Assembly: GCF_030719295.1 (NCBI RefSeq) | Contig: NZ_CP120997.1 | Coordinates: forward strand, 310,001-374,000 | Source of the DNA: Streptomyces sp. Mut1 | GTDB lineage: Bacteria; Actinomycetota; Actinomycetes; Streptomycetales; Streptomycetaceae | DNA length: 64,000 nt | Reading direction: 5' to 3' | In this document: in pieces, positions 55,367 through 64,000 of the stretch | How positions within the stretch are numbered: the stretch's first letter is position 1 | How the letters are laid out: each line of letters starts with the position of its first letter | The notes under the pieces: generated by a model | What the model was told of the DNA's origin: nothing | What the model saw: the letters and a program-made list of their open reading frames with translations, nothing else | Databases searched by the model: none | Position numbers and translations under genes: made by a program

Positions 55367-56344
55367 CTACGCTCCCCGCTGCCGGAGCCACCAGGAGTAG
55401 GTGCCCGCGATGCCCTCGCGCAGCGCGATCCGCGGCTTGAAGCCGAGCGCGGCCAGCCGGGAGACGTCCAGGAGCTTGCGCGGGGTGCCGTCCGGCTTCG
55501 CCGTGTCCCAGACGACCTCGCCCTGATACGACGTCACATCGCCGACCACAGAGGCCAGTTCGCGGATCGTCAGGTCCTCGCCGGAGCCGACGTTGACGGG
55601 CGCGTCCTCGTCGTAGCGCTCCAGCAGCAGGACGCAGGCTGCCGCCAGGTCGTCGACGTGCAGGAACTCGCGGCGGGGGTTCCCGGAGCCCCAGAGCGTG
55701 ACGGCCGGGGCGCCGCGGTGCCGGGCCTCGTGGAAGCGGCGTATCAGGGCGGGCAGGACGTGCGAGGTCTCCAGGTCGAAGCTGTCGCCGGGACCGTAGA
55801 GATTGGTCGGCATGGCACTGATGTAGGAGGCGCCGTACTGGTGGCGGTAGGACTGGATCTGCACGATGCCGGCGATCTTCGCGAGGGCGTACGCCTCATT
55901 GGTCGGCTCCAGCGGGCCGGTGAGCAGGGCGCTCTCGGGGATCGGCTGCGGGGCCAGCTTCGGGTAGATGCAGGACGAGCCGAGGAAGAGCAGCCGTTCG
56001 GTGCCCGCCGCGTGCGCGCCCGCGATCACGCTCAGCTGGATGCGCAGGTTGTCCTCGATGAACTGCACGGGATACGTGCTGTTGGCCATGATCCCGCCGA
56101 CCCGGGCGGCGGCGAGCACGACGGCGTCCGGGTGTGTCCGGCGCAGAAAGGCGGCGGTCCGCTCGGCGTCCCGCAGATCGAGGCGGTCACGGCCGCACGT
56201 GATCACGTCATGACCTTCGGCGGTGAGGCGTCGGGCCACCGCGGAACCCACCAGACCGCGGTGGCCGGCGACGAACACACGGGCGCCCGGACGTAACAGG
56301 GACGGGACGGGTTCCTGAGGAGGGCCGGGGAGATCAGTCGTCAT
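55367..56344 (-). CDS. fcl: GDP-L-fucose synthase
   Basis: This 325-residue epimerase/reductase of the extended SDR family has FVAGHRGLVGSAVARRL as nucleotide motif, LGSSCIYPKLAPQPIPES (family signature with Ser/Cys) and catalytic Tyr-Lys in NEAYALAKIAG. It turns GDP-4-keto-6-deoxymannose into GDP-L-fucose with NADPH. The ATG at MTTDLPG is used. It is divergent from gmd, with a 112-base shared promoter region, and together they form the complete two-step pathway from GDP-mannose. Confidence 0.95.
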   Translation of the reverse strand: MTTDLPGPPQEPVPSLLRPGARVFVAGHRGLVGSAVARRLTAEGHDVITCGRDRLDLRDAERTAAFLRRTHPDAVVLAAARVGGIMANSTYPVQFIEDNLRIQLSVIAGAHAAGTERLLFLGSSCIYPKLAPQPIPESALLTGPLEPTNEAYALAKIAGIVQIQSYRHQYGASYISAMPTNLYGPGDSFDLETSHVLPALIRRFHEARHRGAPAVTLWGSGNPRREFLHVDDLAAACVLLLERYDEDAPVNVGSGEDLTIRELASVVGDVTSYQGEVVWDTAKPDGTPRKLLDVSRLAALGFKPRIALREGIAGTYSWWLRQRGA

Positions 56345-56456
56345 GTTTTCGGATTGTGCCAGCAGCCGGGACACGCGGTGCCGGTTTGCCGCAGATCGCT
56401 CAGACATCGAAATTTCGTGACCAACTGCCCCTCGGGCGACCAGAGAAGGGGGAAAC

Positions 56457-57470
56457 GTGGCGAAGACCGCGCTCATCACCGGCGTGACCGGACAGGACGG
56501 TTCGTACCTGTCGGAGCTGCTGCTCCAGAAGGGATACACGGTCCACGGCCTGATCCGCCGCTCGTCGAGCTTCAACACCGAGCGGATCGACCACATCTAC
56601 CAGGGCCCGGAGCAGGAGGACCGGTCCTTCGTGCTGCACCACGCCGATCTGGCCGACGGGGTCGCGCTGGTGAACCTGCTGCGGGACATCCGGCCCGACG
56701 AGGTCTACAACCTGGGGGCCCAGTCGCATGTGCGGGTCTCCTTCGACGCCCCGCTGTACACGGGCGACGTCACCGGGCTCGGCACGATCCGGCTGCTGGA
56801 GGCGGTACGGGCCAGCGGTATCGACACCCGTGTCTACCAGGCCTCGTCCTCGGAGATGTTCGGCGCGAACCCGCCGCCGCAGAACGAGCTGACCCCGTTC
56901 CACCCGCGCAGCCCGTACAGCGTCGCCAAGGTCTACTCGTACTGGGCGACGGTCAACTACCGCGAGGCGTACGGGATGTTCGCGGTGAACGGGATTCTGT
57001 TCAACCATGAGTCGCCGCGCCGCGGGGAGACCTTCGTGACCCGGAAGATCACCCGTGGGGTGGCCCGGATCAAGGCGGGCCTGCAGAGCCGGCTGCACCT
57101 GGGAAACCTGGACGCGGTGCGCGACTGGGGTTACGCCCCCGAGTACGTGGACGCGATGTGGCGGATGCTCCAGTGCGACACCCCGGACGACTACGTGGTG
57201 GCCACCGGTGAGGGGGTCAGCGTCCGGCAGTTCCTGGAGTACGCCTTCGCGCACGCGGGCCTCGACTGGCGCGAACACGTGCGCTACGACGCGAAGTACG
57301 AGCGCCCCAGCGAGGTCGACGCACTCATCGGGGACGCCTCCAAGGCCGCACGGCTGCTGGGCTGGAAACCGGCCGTGCGGGCGCGGGAGCTGGCCAGGAT
57401 CATGGTCGACGCCGATGTCCGCCAGCTGGCCGACCAGCTCGCCGGGGCCGCCGTGCGGGTGGACCGGTGA
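56457..57470 (+). CDS. gmd: GDP-mannose 4,6-dehydratase
   Basis: This 337-residue SDR-family dehydratase has [49 protein letters not shown] and the YxxxK pair in [12 protein letters not shown]. It makes GDP-4-keto-6-deoxy-D-mannose, the precursor of L-fucose and D-rhamnose. GTG start after AAGGGGG. It is paired with the divergent fcl gene. Confidence 0.95.
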   Translation: MAKTALITGVTGQDGSYLSELLLQKGYTVHGLIRRSSSFNTERIDHIYQGPEQEDRSFVLHHADLADGVALVNLLRDIRPDEVYNLGAQSHVRVSFDAPLYTGDVTGLGTIRLLEAVRASGIDTRVYQASSSEMFGANPPPQNELTPFHPRSPYSVAKVYSYWATVNYREAYGMFAVNGILFNHESPRRGETFVTRKITRGVARIKAGLQSRLHLGNLDAVRDWGYAPEYVDAMWRMLQCDTPDDYVVATGEGVSVRQFLEYAFAHAGLDWREHVRYDAKYERPSEVDALIGDASKAARLLGWKPAVRARELARIMVDADVRQLADQLAGAAVRVDR

Positions 57471-57593
57471 GGCGCCCCGGGCGTCGGACAGGCGCCCACT
57501 CCCGGACGTCGCTCCCCGCGACGGGCCGGGCAACGGACTCCGGCGCACACCCCCGCCCCACCGGACACACGGTGGGACCGGACGCGCCGGTAC

Positions 57594-57618
57594 GGGGCGG
57601 GCCACTGGGCCCCGCCCC
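57594..57618 (+). terminator. Hairpin after gmd
   Basis: GGGGCGGG and CCCGCCCC form an 8-base stem around a 9-base loop, followed by CCTCAG, about 125 bases after the gmd stop. Confidence 0.45.
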
Positions 57619-57669
57619 CTCAGTAACCGCGGCCCACCGGCCGCAGCTCGTTCTCACCTTCGGAGCTGA

Positions 57670-59922
57670 ATGATGAACGCAACCACGGGGCGCCGGCGCG
57701 GCCGGGTGCGGGCCGCGGCCGCGGCGCTCGGCCTGCTCGCCGGGGCCCTGAGCGCCGCCGCAGCGGGCAACTCACCGGCCGCCGCCCTCACCCCACCCAT
57801 CTCGATCACCGCGGACGACCTGTCCACCTGGCAGACCAACGGCATCGTCTGGGCGATGGCCGCGTCCGACGACGGTGTGGTCTACACGGGCGGCACCTTC
57901 TCCACCGTACGGCCGCCGGGCGCCGCCTCCGGCACGTCCGAGCAGCCGGCGGTGAACTTCGCCGCGTTCGACGCCGCGACCGGGGCGCCCACCGGCTGCT
58001 CCCTGTCGTTCACGCTCTCCTCCGGGACGGCGACCGTGCGCGCGCTCGCTCTGTCGCCGGACGGCAAAACCCTGTACGCGGGCGGCCAGTTCGGGGCGGT
58101 GAGTGGTGTCGGGGTGAGCAATATCGCCGCCATCGACACCGCCACCTGCACCCCGCGCCAGAACTTCAAGGTCGCCGTCTCGGCCACCGTGCGGGCGCTC
58201 GCGGTGACCGACGACACGGTGTATCTCGGGGGTGACTTCAACTCCGTCGCGGGGCAGACCCGCAACAAGTTCGCCGCCGTCACGACCGGCGCCGCGCTGA
58301 AGCCGTGGACGGCCAACGCCGACGAGGCCGGCCGGGCCGTCGAGGTCACACCGGACGGCCGGCACGTCGTGATCGGCGGGGACTTCTTCACCGTGAACAA
58401 GACCTCCTCGCACGCGCTGGCGGTGGTGGACGCGACCACGGGCGCGCTGACCAGGAGCTATCCGGGCTTCATCCCGAACACCTCCACCGTGCAGGACCTC
58501 ACCAGCGACGCCAGGCAGTTCTACACCGCCAACGAGGGCACGGGCGGCGGGGTGTTCGACGGACGGATCGCGCTCGACCTCACCACCTTCGACCAGGTGT
58601 GGCGCGACACCTGCCTGGGCGCGACACAGGCCCTGCTCGTCCACAACGGGGTGCTGTACAGCGGAAGTCACGCCCACGACTGCGCGTCCATGGGCGAGTT
58701 CCCCGACCAGCCGCGCAAGCACCTGCTGGCCCAGTCGGTGGACGACCCGAAGCTGCTGCCGTGGTTCCCGGACACCAACGACGGGATCGGGGAGCCGGTC
58801 GGTCCGCGCGTGATGGCGCAGACGGACAAGGGCGGCCACCACTACCTGTGGGTGGGCGGCGAGTTCACCACGGTCAACAGCAAGGCGCAGCAGGCGCTGA
58901 CCCGGTTCGCCGACGGGCCCGACACGGGGGCGCCCTGGGTGCCCAACGTCAGCGTCTCCACGGTCGCCCCGAACAAGGTGGACGTGAACTGGCAGACCAG
59001 CTTCGACACCGACGACGGGACCCTCACGTACCGGATCTACAAGGACGGGGCGACCACCCCCGTCCACACGACGACGGGCTACTCCGTGTTCTGGGACCGT
59101 CCGCAGCTGCGGTGGACGGACACCGACGTCGCGCCCGGTGAGACGCACACCTACCGGATCACCGCGAGCGACGGCGTCAACACCAGCGCCAAGTCCCCCG
59201 CGGTGAGCGCGACCGTGGCGTCCAAGGCGGAGAGCTATCCGGCCAGGGTGCTCTCCGACGGAGCGGCCCTGTACTGGCGCTACGACGAAGGCACGTCCAC
59301 CTTCGCCGCCGACACGGGCGCGCGGCTGGACAACGGCTTCCTGCGCAACGCTCCCTCCTACCGGCAGACCCCGGCAGCGGTGTCCGGGCCCTCGACCGCC
59401 ATCGGGTTCAACGGGAGCACCCAGTACGCGTACAGCAACCGGAGCCGGTCCGACACGGCGAGGTTCTCCGTGGAGACCTGGATCAAGACGACGACGACCC
59501 GGGGAGGGAAGATCATCGGCTTCGGGACCAACACCATGGAACTGAGCGGCAAGTACGACAAGCATGTGTACATGCTCAACAACGGGCGTCTGGCCTTCGG
59601 CACCCACAAGGGCGGCGGCGGTGGCCAGACCGTCACCACGACCGGGGCGTACAACAACGGCGCCTGGCACCATGTCGTCGCCACCCAGGGTTCCGGCGGC
59701 ATGGCCCTGTACGTGGACGGACAGCTGCGCGCCTCCAACGCGCAGTACACCACGAACGAGAGCTACACCGGCTACTGGCGGGTGGGCGGGGACAACCTCG
59801 CGACCTGGCCGAACCGTCCGACGAGCAACTTCTTCGCCGGCCAGATCGACGAGACCGCCGTGTATCCGGCCGCGCTGACCGCCGCCCAGGTCAGTGCCCA
59901 CTACGCGCTGAGGACGGGTTGA
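57670..59922 (+). CDS. Secreted propeller-FN3-LamG protein of the EPS cluster
   Basis: This 750-residue protein has an Ala-rich signal peptide (about 1-40). The beta-propeller-like half (about 45-410) has repeated GG(T/Q/D)F-type blade motifs such as VVYTGGTFSTV, LYAGGQFGAV, VYLGGDFNSV and LWVGGEFTTV. An FN3 domain (about 420-515) and a LamG/concanavalin-like domain (about 530-748, TRFADG then ETWIKTTTTRGGKIIGFG and WHHVVATQGSGGMALYVDGQ) follow. It is likely a cell-surface or polysaccharide-binding protein; no catalytic residues are recognised. Two tandem ATGs are possible starts. The stop overlaps the next gene. Confidence 0.82.
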   Translation: MMNATTGRRRGRVRAAAAALGLLAGALSAAAAGNSPAAALTPPISITADDLSTWQTNGIVWAMAASDDGVVYTGGTFSTVRPPGAASGTSEQPAVNFAAFDAATGAPTGCSLSFTLSSGTATVRALALSPDGKTLYAGGQFGAVSGVGVSNIAAIDTATCTPRQNFKVAVSATVRALAVTDDTVYLGGDFNSVAGQTRNKFAAVTTGAALKPWTANADEAGRAVEVTPDGRHVVIGGDFFTVNKTSSHALAVVDATTGALTRSYPGFIPNTSTVQDLTSDARQFYTANEGTGGGVFDGRIALDLTTFDQVWRDTCLGATQALLVHNGVLYSGSHAHDCASMGEFPDQPRKHLLAQSVDDPKLLPWFPDTNDGIGEPVGPRVMAQTDKGGHHYLWVGGEFTTVNSKAQQALTRFADGPDTGAPWVPNVSVSTVAPNKVDVNWQTSFDTDDGTLTYRIYKDGATTPVHTTTGYSVFWDRPQLRWTDTDVAPGETHTYRITASDGVNTSAKSPAVSATVASKAESYPARVLSDGAALYWRYDEGTSTFAADTGARLDNGFLRNAPSYRQTPAAVSGPSTAIGFNGSTQYAYSNRSRSDTARFSVETWIKTTTTRGGKIIGFGTNTMELSGKYDKHVYMLNNGRLAFGTHKGGGGGQTVTTTGAYNNGAWHHVVATQGSGGMALYVDGQLRASNAQYTTNESYTGYWRVGGDNLATWPNRPTSNFFAGQIDETAVYPAALTAAQVSAHYALRTG

Positions 59923-60623
59923 TGAGGAACCCGTTCCCGGCCTGCGCCGTCGCCGTGCTCACGGCGGCGGCGCTGGCCGCCTGCGGCTCGTCCTCCTCCG
60001 GCCCAGGCGCGGAGAGGACGCCGGAAGCCGGCCCCGCGGCGCCCTCCGCGCCCGTGGCCGGTTCCGAGGCTGGTTCCCAGGGGTCCACACCGGCCGGGCC
60101 GCTGGCCTCCCGCGGCAGCGAGCCGCCCAGGATCCCCAGCGACCGGCTGACGCCGGCCACCGGCACGTTCACGAAGAAGCAGAAGGAGTATCTGACCGAC
60201 CGGGTGCCCGTGGGCACGGACCCGGCGGCGGTGCTCCAGACCGGGCAGGAGACCTGCGACCGGCTGGCCTACCTCGTCAAGGTGGACCCGGACCTCGCGG
60301 CCGGCGCCGTCGTGGCGGGCGAGGTCTCCGGAGCGGAGCCCGCGGCCGCCCACCTGTGCACCCAGCACCGGGAGCTGGTGGAGCGGGCCGCGCACGGGTA
60401 CGCCGACGGCACCCACCGGGGCAAGGAACTGCGACCCGGCCGCTACCGCGACGTCTCCCCCACCGCGAGCTGCACCTGGGAGGTGACCGGGCCCGGGGGC
60501 AAGGACCTGGCGTCCGGCTCGTCCGCCGGCGGGAAGCGGAGCACGGTCACCCTCCCGGAGGCGGCCGTCGCATTCACCTCCACAGGCTGCTACGCCTGGC
60601 TGCCCGAAGGGGACAACGGATGA
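59922..60623 (+). CDS. Cluster lipoprotein of unknown function
   Basis: This 233-residue lipoprotein has a signal with lipobox LAAC (Cys near residue 21), a Ser/Pro/Ala/Gly-rich linker up to about 80 and a small extracellular domain of about 150 residues with a few Cys. I do not recognise the domain. Its ATG shares a base with the preceding stop, and its own stop overlaps the glycosyltransferase start by four bases, so the three genes are one translationally coupled unit. Confidence 0.75.
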   Translation: MRNPFPACAVAVLTAAALAACGSSSSGPGAERTPEAGPAAPSAPVAGSEAGSQGSTPAGPLASRGSEPPRIPSDRLTPATGTFTKKQKEYLTDRVPVGTDPAAVLQTGQETCDRLAYLVKVDPDLAAGAVVAGEVSGAEPAAAHLCTQHRELVERAAHGYADGTHRGKELRPGRYRDVSPTASCTWEVTGPGGKDLASGSSAGGKRSTVTLPEAAVAFTSTGCYAWLPEGDNG

Positions 60624-61447
60624 ACAAGCTGCCCATAGCCGTGGCCATCCCCACCAAGAACGAGGGGCTCAACATCGCGGAGGCGGTGAGGTCGGTCATC
60701 GACCACTTCGAGGCGGTCGTCGTCGTCGACTCGCACAGCGCCGACGACACCGCGAAGATCGCCGCGGAGTGCGGCGCCGAGGTCGTCCTGTACACCTGGG
60801 ACGGCGGCCACCCCCGGAAGAAGCAGTGGTGCCTGGACCATGTGCGCACGGACCTGGGGTGGATCCTGCTGCTCGACGGGGACGAGCGGCTCAGCCCCGG
60901 GCTGCTGGCCGAACTGCGGGAGATCTTCGCCGATCCGGACAGCCCGAAACCGGCGGCGTACGACATCCCGCTCGGGTACTGGTTCTCGGGGAAGCGGCTG
61001 CGGCACGGCTACACCATCCGCAAACGCTCACTGACCGACCGCACCCGCTGCCACTACCCGGAGGTGGGCGATCTGGACGCGCCCGGGATCGGCGAGGTGG
61101 AGGGGCACTACCAGCCGGTCGCGCAGAGCACGGCGGCCCTGCGCCACCCGATCGAGCACCAGGACCTGGACCCGGTGACCGCCTGGTTCGAGCGGCACAA
61201 CCGGTACTCGGACTGGGAGGCGTGGCTGGAGCACCATCCGGAGGTCAAGGAACAGGTGCGCCGGGCCAAGTCCCGGCAGGGGCAGCTGTTCCACAAGGCG
61301 CCGTTCAAACCACTGGTGTCGTTCCTGTACATGTATGTGTACCGGCGGGGCTTCCTCGACGGGCGGGCGGGCTTCGACTTCGCCCTGGCGATGAGCTTCT
61401 ACCGGTGGCAGATCGCGCTCAAGTCACGGGAGCGACCGGCCGGTTGA
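60620..61447 (+). CDS. Family 2 glycosyltransferase
   Basis: This 275-residue GT-A-fold enzyme has AVAIPTKNEGLNIAEAVRSV at the N-terminus, VVVDSHSADDT, and ILLLDGDERLSPGL with the DxD-type metal site. It is like LPS heptosyl/galactosyl WaaE-type transferases in layout. It adds a sugar to the lipid-linked repeat unit in the cytoplasm. It is coupled to the lipoprotein gene and overlaps the convergent GT4 gene tail to tail by 29 bases. Confidence 0.9.
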   Translation: MNKLPIAVAIPTKNEGLNIAEAVRSVIDHFEAVVVVDSHSADDTAKIAAECGAEVVLYTWDGGHPRKKQWCLDHVRTDLGWILLLDGDERLSPGLLAELREIFADPDSPKPAAYDIPLGYWFSGKRLRHGYTIRKRSLTDRTRCHYPEVGDLDAPGIGEVEGHYQPVAQSTAALRHPIEHQDLDPVTAWFERHNRYSDWEAWLEHHPEVKEQVRRAKSRQGQLFHKAPFKPLVSFLYMYVYRRGFLDGRAGFDFALAMSFYRWQIALKSRERPAG

Positions 61448-62612
61448 GGCGGCGCCCGGCCCTTCGGCGGACCACGTCCTCATAGGTCCGCCGGAGGGTG
61501 TCCGTCACCACCCCGATGGTGAAGTGCTCGTTGACCAGCTCCCAGGCGGCCCGTCCGGCCCGCGCGTTGGCCTCGGGCTCCAGCAGTTCCAGGACCGCAC
61601 GCGCGACCTTGCGGGCGTTGTCCTCGTCCTCGCCGACCCGGCTGTCGATCACCCGGCCGGCCCCGGCCCGCGCCACATCGGGGCCCAGCCCGCAGGTGCG
61701 GGTGATGACCGCCGGGGTGCCGACGGACATCGCTTCGAGCACGGAGACGCCGAGAGGTTCCTCGATCGACGGCAGCACATAGACATCGGCCTCCCGTCCC
61801 GCCGCCAGCACCTCCTCGTGGCCGAGCGGTCCGACGTGGTCCAGCGCGTCCAGGACGCCGAGTCCCCGGGCCAGTCCGAGGGTGCCGGGCAGGGCGCCGG
61901 TGTCCGGGCCGGCCAGGACGAAGCGGGCGTCCGGGTGCTCGGCGAGGACGGTGGGCATCGCGGCGACGAAGTCCTGCGGGCGCTTGCGCTCCTGGATCCG
62001 GGCGAGGAAGAGCACGGTCGGCGGGCGCCCCTGCTCGCGGGCGGGCTTGAACTCCTGCGGGCGCACCCCGTTGACCAGGCGTACGGTCCGGGTGAGCGCC
62101 ACGGGGGCGGCGACGGCGTTGACGTCGATCCGCTCGGCCTCGGTGAGGTGGAGCACCGCGTCGGCGCCACGCAGGACCTTGCGCACACCCAGCAGATCGG
62201 TCAGCTGGGCGACCCGCTTCTCGGTGGGGTCCACCATGCCGTGCGTCTGCACGACGAGGGGTGTGCCGGAGGCCAGGGCGAGCAGGGCGGCGGGCAGCGT
62301 CACCAGATCGCGCATCAGGTGGACATGGACGAGGTCGGCGCCGCGCATCATGCGGCGCGCGGTCCTCAGCAGGGCGCCGGAGGTGATGCCGCTGACCTCG
62401 AACATCGGCAGCAGGTGGCGGGCGCGGAAGAGATGGACGGGCACCCCCTCCACCTCGTCGGGCAGCGGGCCTTCGAATCCGTCGCCCAGGGCCATGATCC
62501 GGGCGTCGTCGCCGCCCGCGCGCTGGACCTTGGAGAGGTTCAGGGCCACCCGGGTCGGACCGCCGAACGCGTGGTCCGGGGTGTGCAGCGTGACGATGTG
62601 CAGGATCTTCAC
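61419..62612 (-). CDS. Family 4 glycosyltransferase
   Basis: This 397-residue GT-B-fold enzyme has ILHIVTLHTPDHAFGGPTRVALNL at the N-terminus, VLFLARIQERKRPQDFVAAM in the linker to the second domain, and the C-terminal EX7E motif region VYVLPSIEEPLGVSVLEAMS. It transfers a sugar from a nucleotide donor to the growing polysaccharide. The GTG start has GAGGGG upstream. It points against the surrounding cluster genes. Confidence 0.92.
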   Translation of the reverse strand: MKILHIVTLHTPDHAFGGPTRVALNLSKVQRAGGDDARIMALGDGFEGPLPDEVEGVPVHLFRARHLLPMFEVSGITSGALLRTARRMMRGADLVHVHLMRDLVTLPAALLALASGTPLVVQTHGMVDPTEKRVAQLTDLLGVRKVLRGADAVLHLTEAERIDVNAVAAPVALTRTVRLVNGVRPQEFKPAREQGRPPTVLFLARIQERKRPQDFVAAMPTVLAEHPDARFVLAGPDTGALPGTLGLARGLGVLDALDHVGPLGHEEVLAAGREADVYVLPSIEEPLGVSVLEAMSVGTPAVITRTCGLGPDVARAGAGRVIDSRVGEDEDNARKVARAVLELLEPEANARAGRAAWELVNEHFTIGVVTDTLRRTYEDVVRRRAGRRLNRPVAPVT

Positions 62613-62728
62613 CAGGGTCCCCCTCGCCCTCGTCCGACCCCGCACAGACTAGTCGCCACATCTCCTCAAGTGTGGTGATTCGTTAAGGTGTTGACCGGCG
62701 GCACACCTGCTCGACGAACGGGGAACCC

Positions 62729-64000
62729 ATGGCGTCCGTGCACGAGGGGCCGCCGGCCGCGCCGGTACGGGAGGGCGGTTCGCGTCCTCCCGTCGAGCCG
62801 CCCGCCGCGCCGCTGTCCTGGGCGATGCTCTCGCGGGCGCTGGCCCTGCCACTGATCCTGGGTCTGGTGTGCTTCCTGCCCGCGCTGATCGCCGCCCAGC
62901 CCGGCACCGGGGCGCGGGACACCGCGTACTGGCTCCAGCTCGTCCTGACGTGCTACTCCGGCGCCCGGCTCGCCACGATGATCCTTTCCACCCGCCGCCG
63001 GCTGCTCCAGGGCGTCTTCTGGATGTTCGTGTACATCGCGATGGGGGTGGCGCCGTTCGCCCAGGCGGTGATCGGTCAGACGCCGACGCCGCTGGTCGGG
63101 CCGCGCGCCGACCTGGTGACGGCGGTGGCGCTGGTCCTCGTGGGGTGTGCCGCCTTCGACCTGGGCGCGCTGCTGGCGTCCCGGCGCCCGCTGCGCCGGC
63201 GGACCGCGCCGCGCGGTGGCGGTGGCGCCGGGGCCATCGCGCATCCGGCGCGGCTGCGGCTGCTCGTACTGGTCGCGTTCGCGGCGAGCGGGTACTACGT
63301 GCTGAAGCTCGGCGGGCCCGCCGTCTTCTTCTCCAGCAGGCAGGAGATCAGCGCCTCGGTCGCCGAGAGCGGGGTGGCGGCGGGCGGGTCCCAGGTGGGC
63401 TCGGCGTTCCTGAAGGGCTTCGGCACGGTGCCCGCCCTGCTGGCGCTGCTGTTCTACACCCGTCGTCTGGTGACCTCGCGCCGGGCACGGCGCTCGCCGT
63501 CCACCGTGCTGGTCTGGTGCGCCCTCGCGCTCGTCAACCTGGTCGTGAACAACCCGGTCTCCAACGCCCGTTACTGGTTCCTGACGGTGCTGATCTCGCT
63601 GCTGTTCACGGCGTTCCCGAGCAGCGCGGCGATGTACCGGTCGGTGCTGGCGCTGGGGGTGGCCGGCGCGCTGGTGCTGTTCCCGTACGCGGACCGGTTC
63701 CGTTACGACGACGAGGGGTACCGGCCGGTCCAGTCCTCGTCGGTCTTCGAGCCGCTGGCCACCAAGGACTACGACCAGACGGTCATGTTCGCCAACACCA
63801 TCTCCTGGGTCGGCACCCGTGGGCACACCTACGGCCGGCAGCTCGCCGGCTCCGCCTTCTTCTTCGTGCCCCGGGCGGCGTGGAGCGGCAAGCCGGAGGA
63901 CACGGGGGTGCGCGTCGGGCAGTGGATGGGGATGAACATGACCAACCTCTCCGCGCCGCTGTGGACGGAGCTGTGGGTGGACTTCGGGGCGGCCGGGATG
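62729..64000 (+). CDS. O-antigen polymerase (Wzy)-like membrane protein (3' end cut)
   Basis: An open frame runs from an ATG (MASVHEGPP, with GGGGAA six bases upstream) to the end of the window, 424 codons without stop. It has a Pro-rich N-terminal tail and about nine hydrophobic segments. A large loop (about 330-400) contains DRFRYDDEGYRP and TKDYDQTVMFANTISW. The layout is like oligosaccharide repeat-unit polymerases (Wzy) of actinobacterial EPS clusters. These proteins have little sequence identity, so the call rests on topology and context. Confidence 0.8.
   Translation, partial: MASVHEGPPAAPVREGGSRPPVEPPAAPLSWAMLSRALALPLILGLVCFLPALIAAQPGTGARDTAYWLQLVLTCYSGARLATMILSTRRRLLQGVFWMFVYIAMGVAPFAQAVIGQTPTPLVGPRADLVTAVALVLVGCAAFDLGALLASRRPLRRRTAPRGGGGAGAIAHPARLRLLVLVAFAASGYYVLKLGGPAVFFSSRQEISASVAESGVAAGGSQVGSAFLKGFGTVPALLALLFYTRRLVTSRRARRSPSTVLVWCALALVNLVVNNPVSNARYWFLTVLISLLFTAFPSSAAMYRSVLALGVAGALVLFPYADRFRYDDEGYRPVQSSSVFEPLATKDYDQTVMFANTISWVGTRGHTYGRQLAGSAFFFVPRAAWSGKPEDTGVRVGQWMGMNMTNLSAPLWTELWVDFGAAGM

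Overview
The window is high-GC DNA with strong third-position GC bias, frequent GTG and TTG starts, AAGGAG-type ribosome binding sites, 4-base stop/start overlaps and long GC-rich terminator stems. Gene content (orphan CtaD, monomeric isocitrate dehydrogenase, SpoIIE-type phosphatases, DUF1876, DUF6629, alditol oxidase, sugar ABC importers without their own ATPase) points to a Streptomyces or very close relative. I see no tRNA, rRNA, CRISPR array, transposase or phage gene. The first gene and the last gene are cut by the window edges.

Layout. 1-11.9 kb: 3' part of meaB, a short second Rho factor, a type II NADH dehydrogenase, an orphan cytochrome oxidase subunit I with a small coupled partner, monomeric icd, an MFS exporter plus glutathionyl-hydroquinone-reductase-like pair, and a small TOBE regulator. 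12.1-14.7 kb: dhaKLM (PTS-type dihydroxyacetone kinase) and a Nudix hydrolase. 14.7-23.7 kb: a TetR/SDR/alcohol dehydrogenase operon with a 34-base palindrome in front, a membrane SpoIIE phosphatase, oxidoreductase/GNAT and CbiZ/dehydrogenase pairs, and a PRC-barrel/DUF2382 stress-type protein.

23.8-30.1 kb is the most unusual part. A compact ketosynthase - acyl-CoA oxidase-like - small membrane protein - ACP - ketosynthase operon ends in a terminator that runs directly into a headless siderophore ABC ATPase, and a siderophore-type binding protein without a signal peptide lies on the other side. This looks like a lipid/polyketide-like module placed inside a former iron-siderophore transport locus.

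30.2-41.1 kb reads as an alpha-glucan use locus: a large secreted GH87-type alpha-1,3-glucanase with discoidin, FN3, CARDB and CBM modules, then a lipoprotein-dependent sugar ABC importer (no ATPase encoded; MsiK is the expected partner) and a cytoplasmic GH13 alpha-glucosidase, separated by strong hairpins. A CebR-like operator lies upstream of the neighbouring GNAT gene. Phosphoglucomutase (43 kb) and a secreted PL11 rhamnogalacturonan lyase (44.7-46.5 kb) follow, with a 4'-phosphopantetheinyl transferase between the two carbohydrate regions.

46.7-53.4 kb: a PAS-GAF-PP2C-HATPase protein whose phosphatase residues are lost, two small conserved proteins, an intact SpoIIE phosphatase, a MASE1 membrane protein and an alditol oxidase. 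53.7-64 kb: the start of an exopolysaccharide cluster (initiating sugar transferase with a leader hairpin, GDP-L-fucose synthase, GDP-mannose 4,6-dehydratase, a secreted propeller/FN3/LamG protein, a lipoprotein, two glycosyltransferases and a Wzy-like membrane protein running off the end), suggesting a fucose-containing surface polysaccharide.
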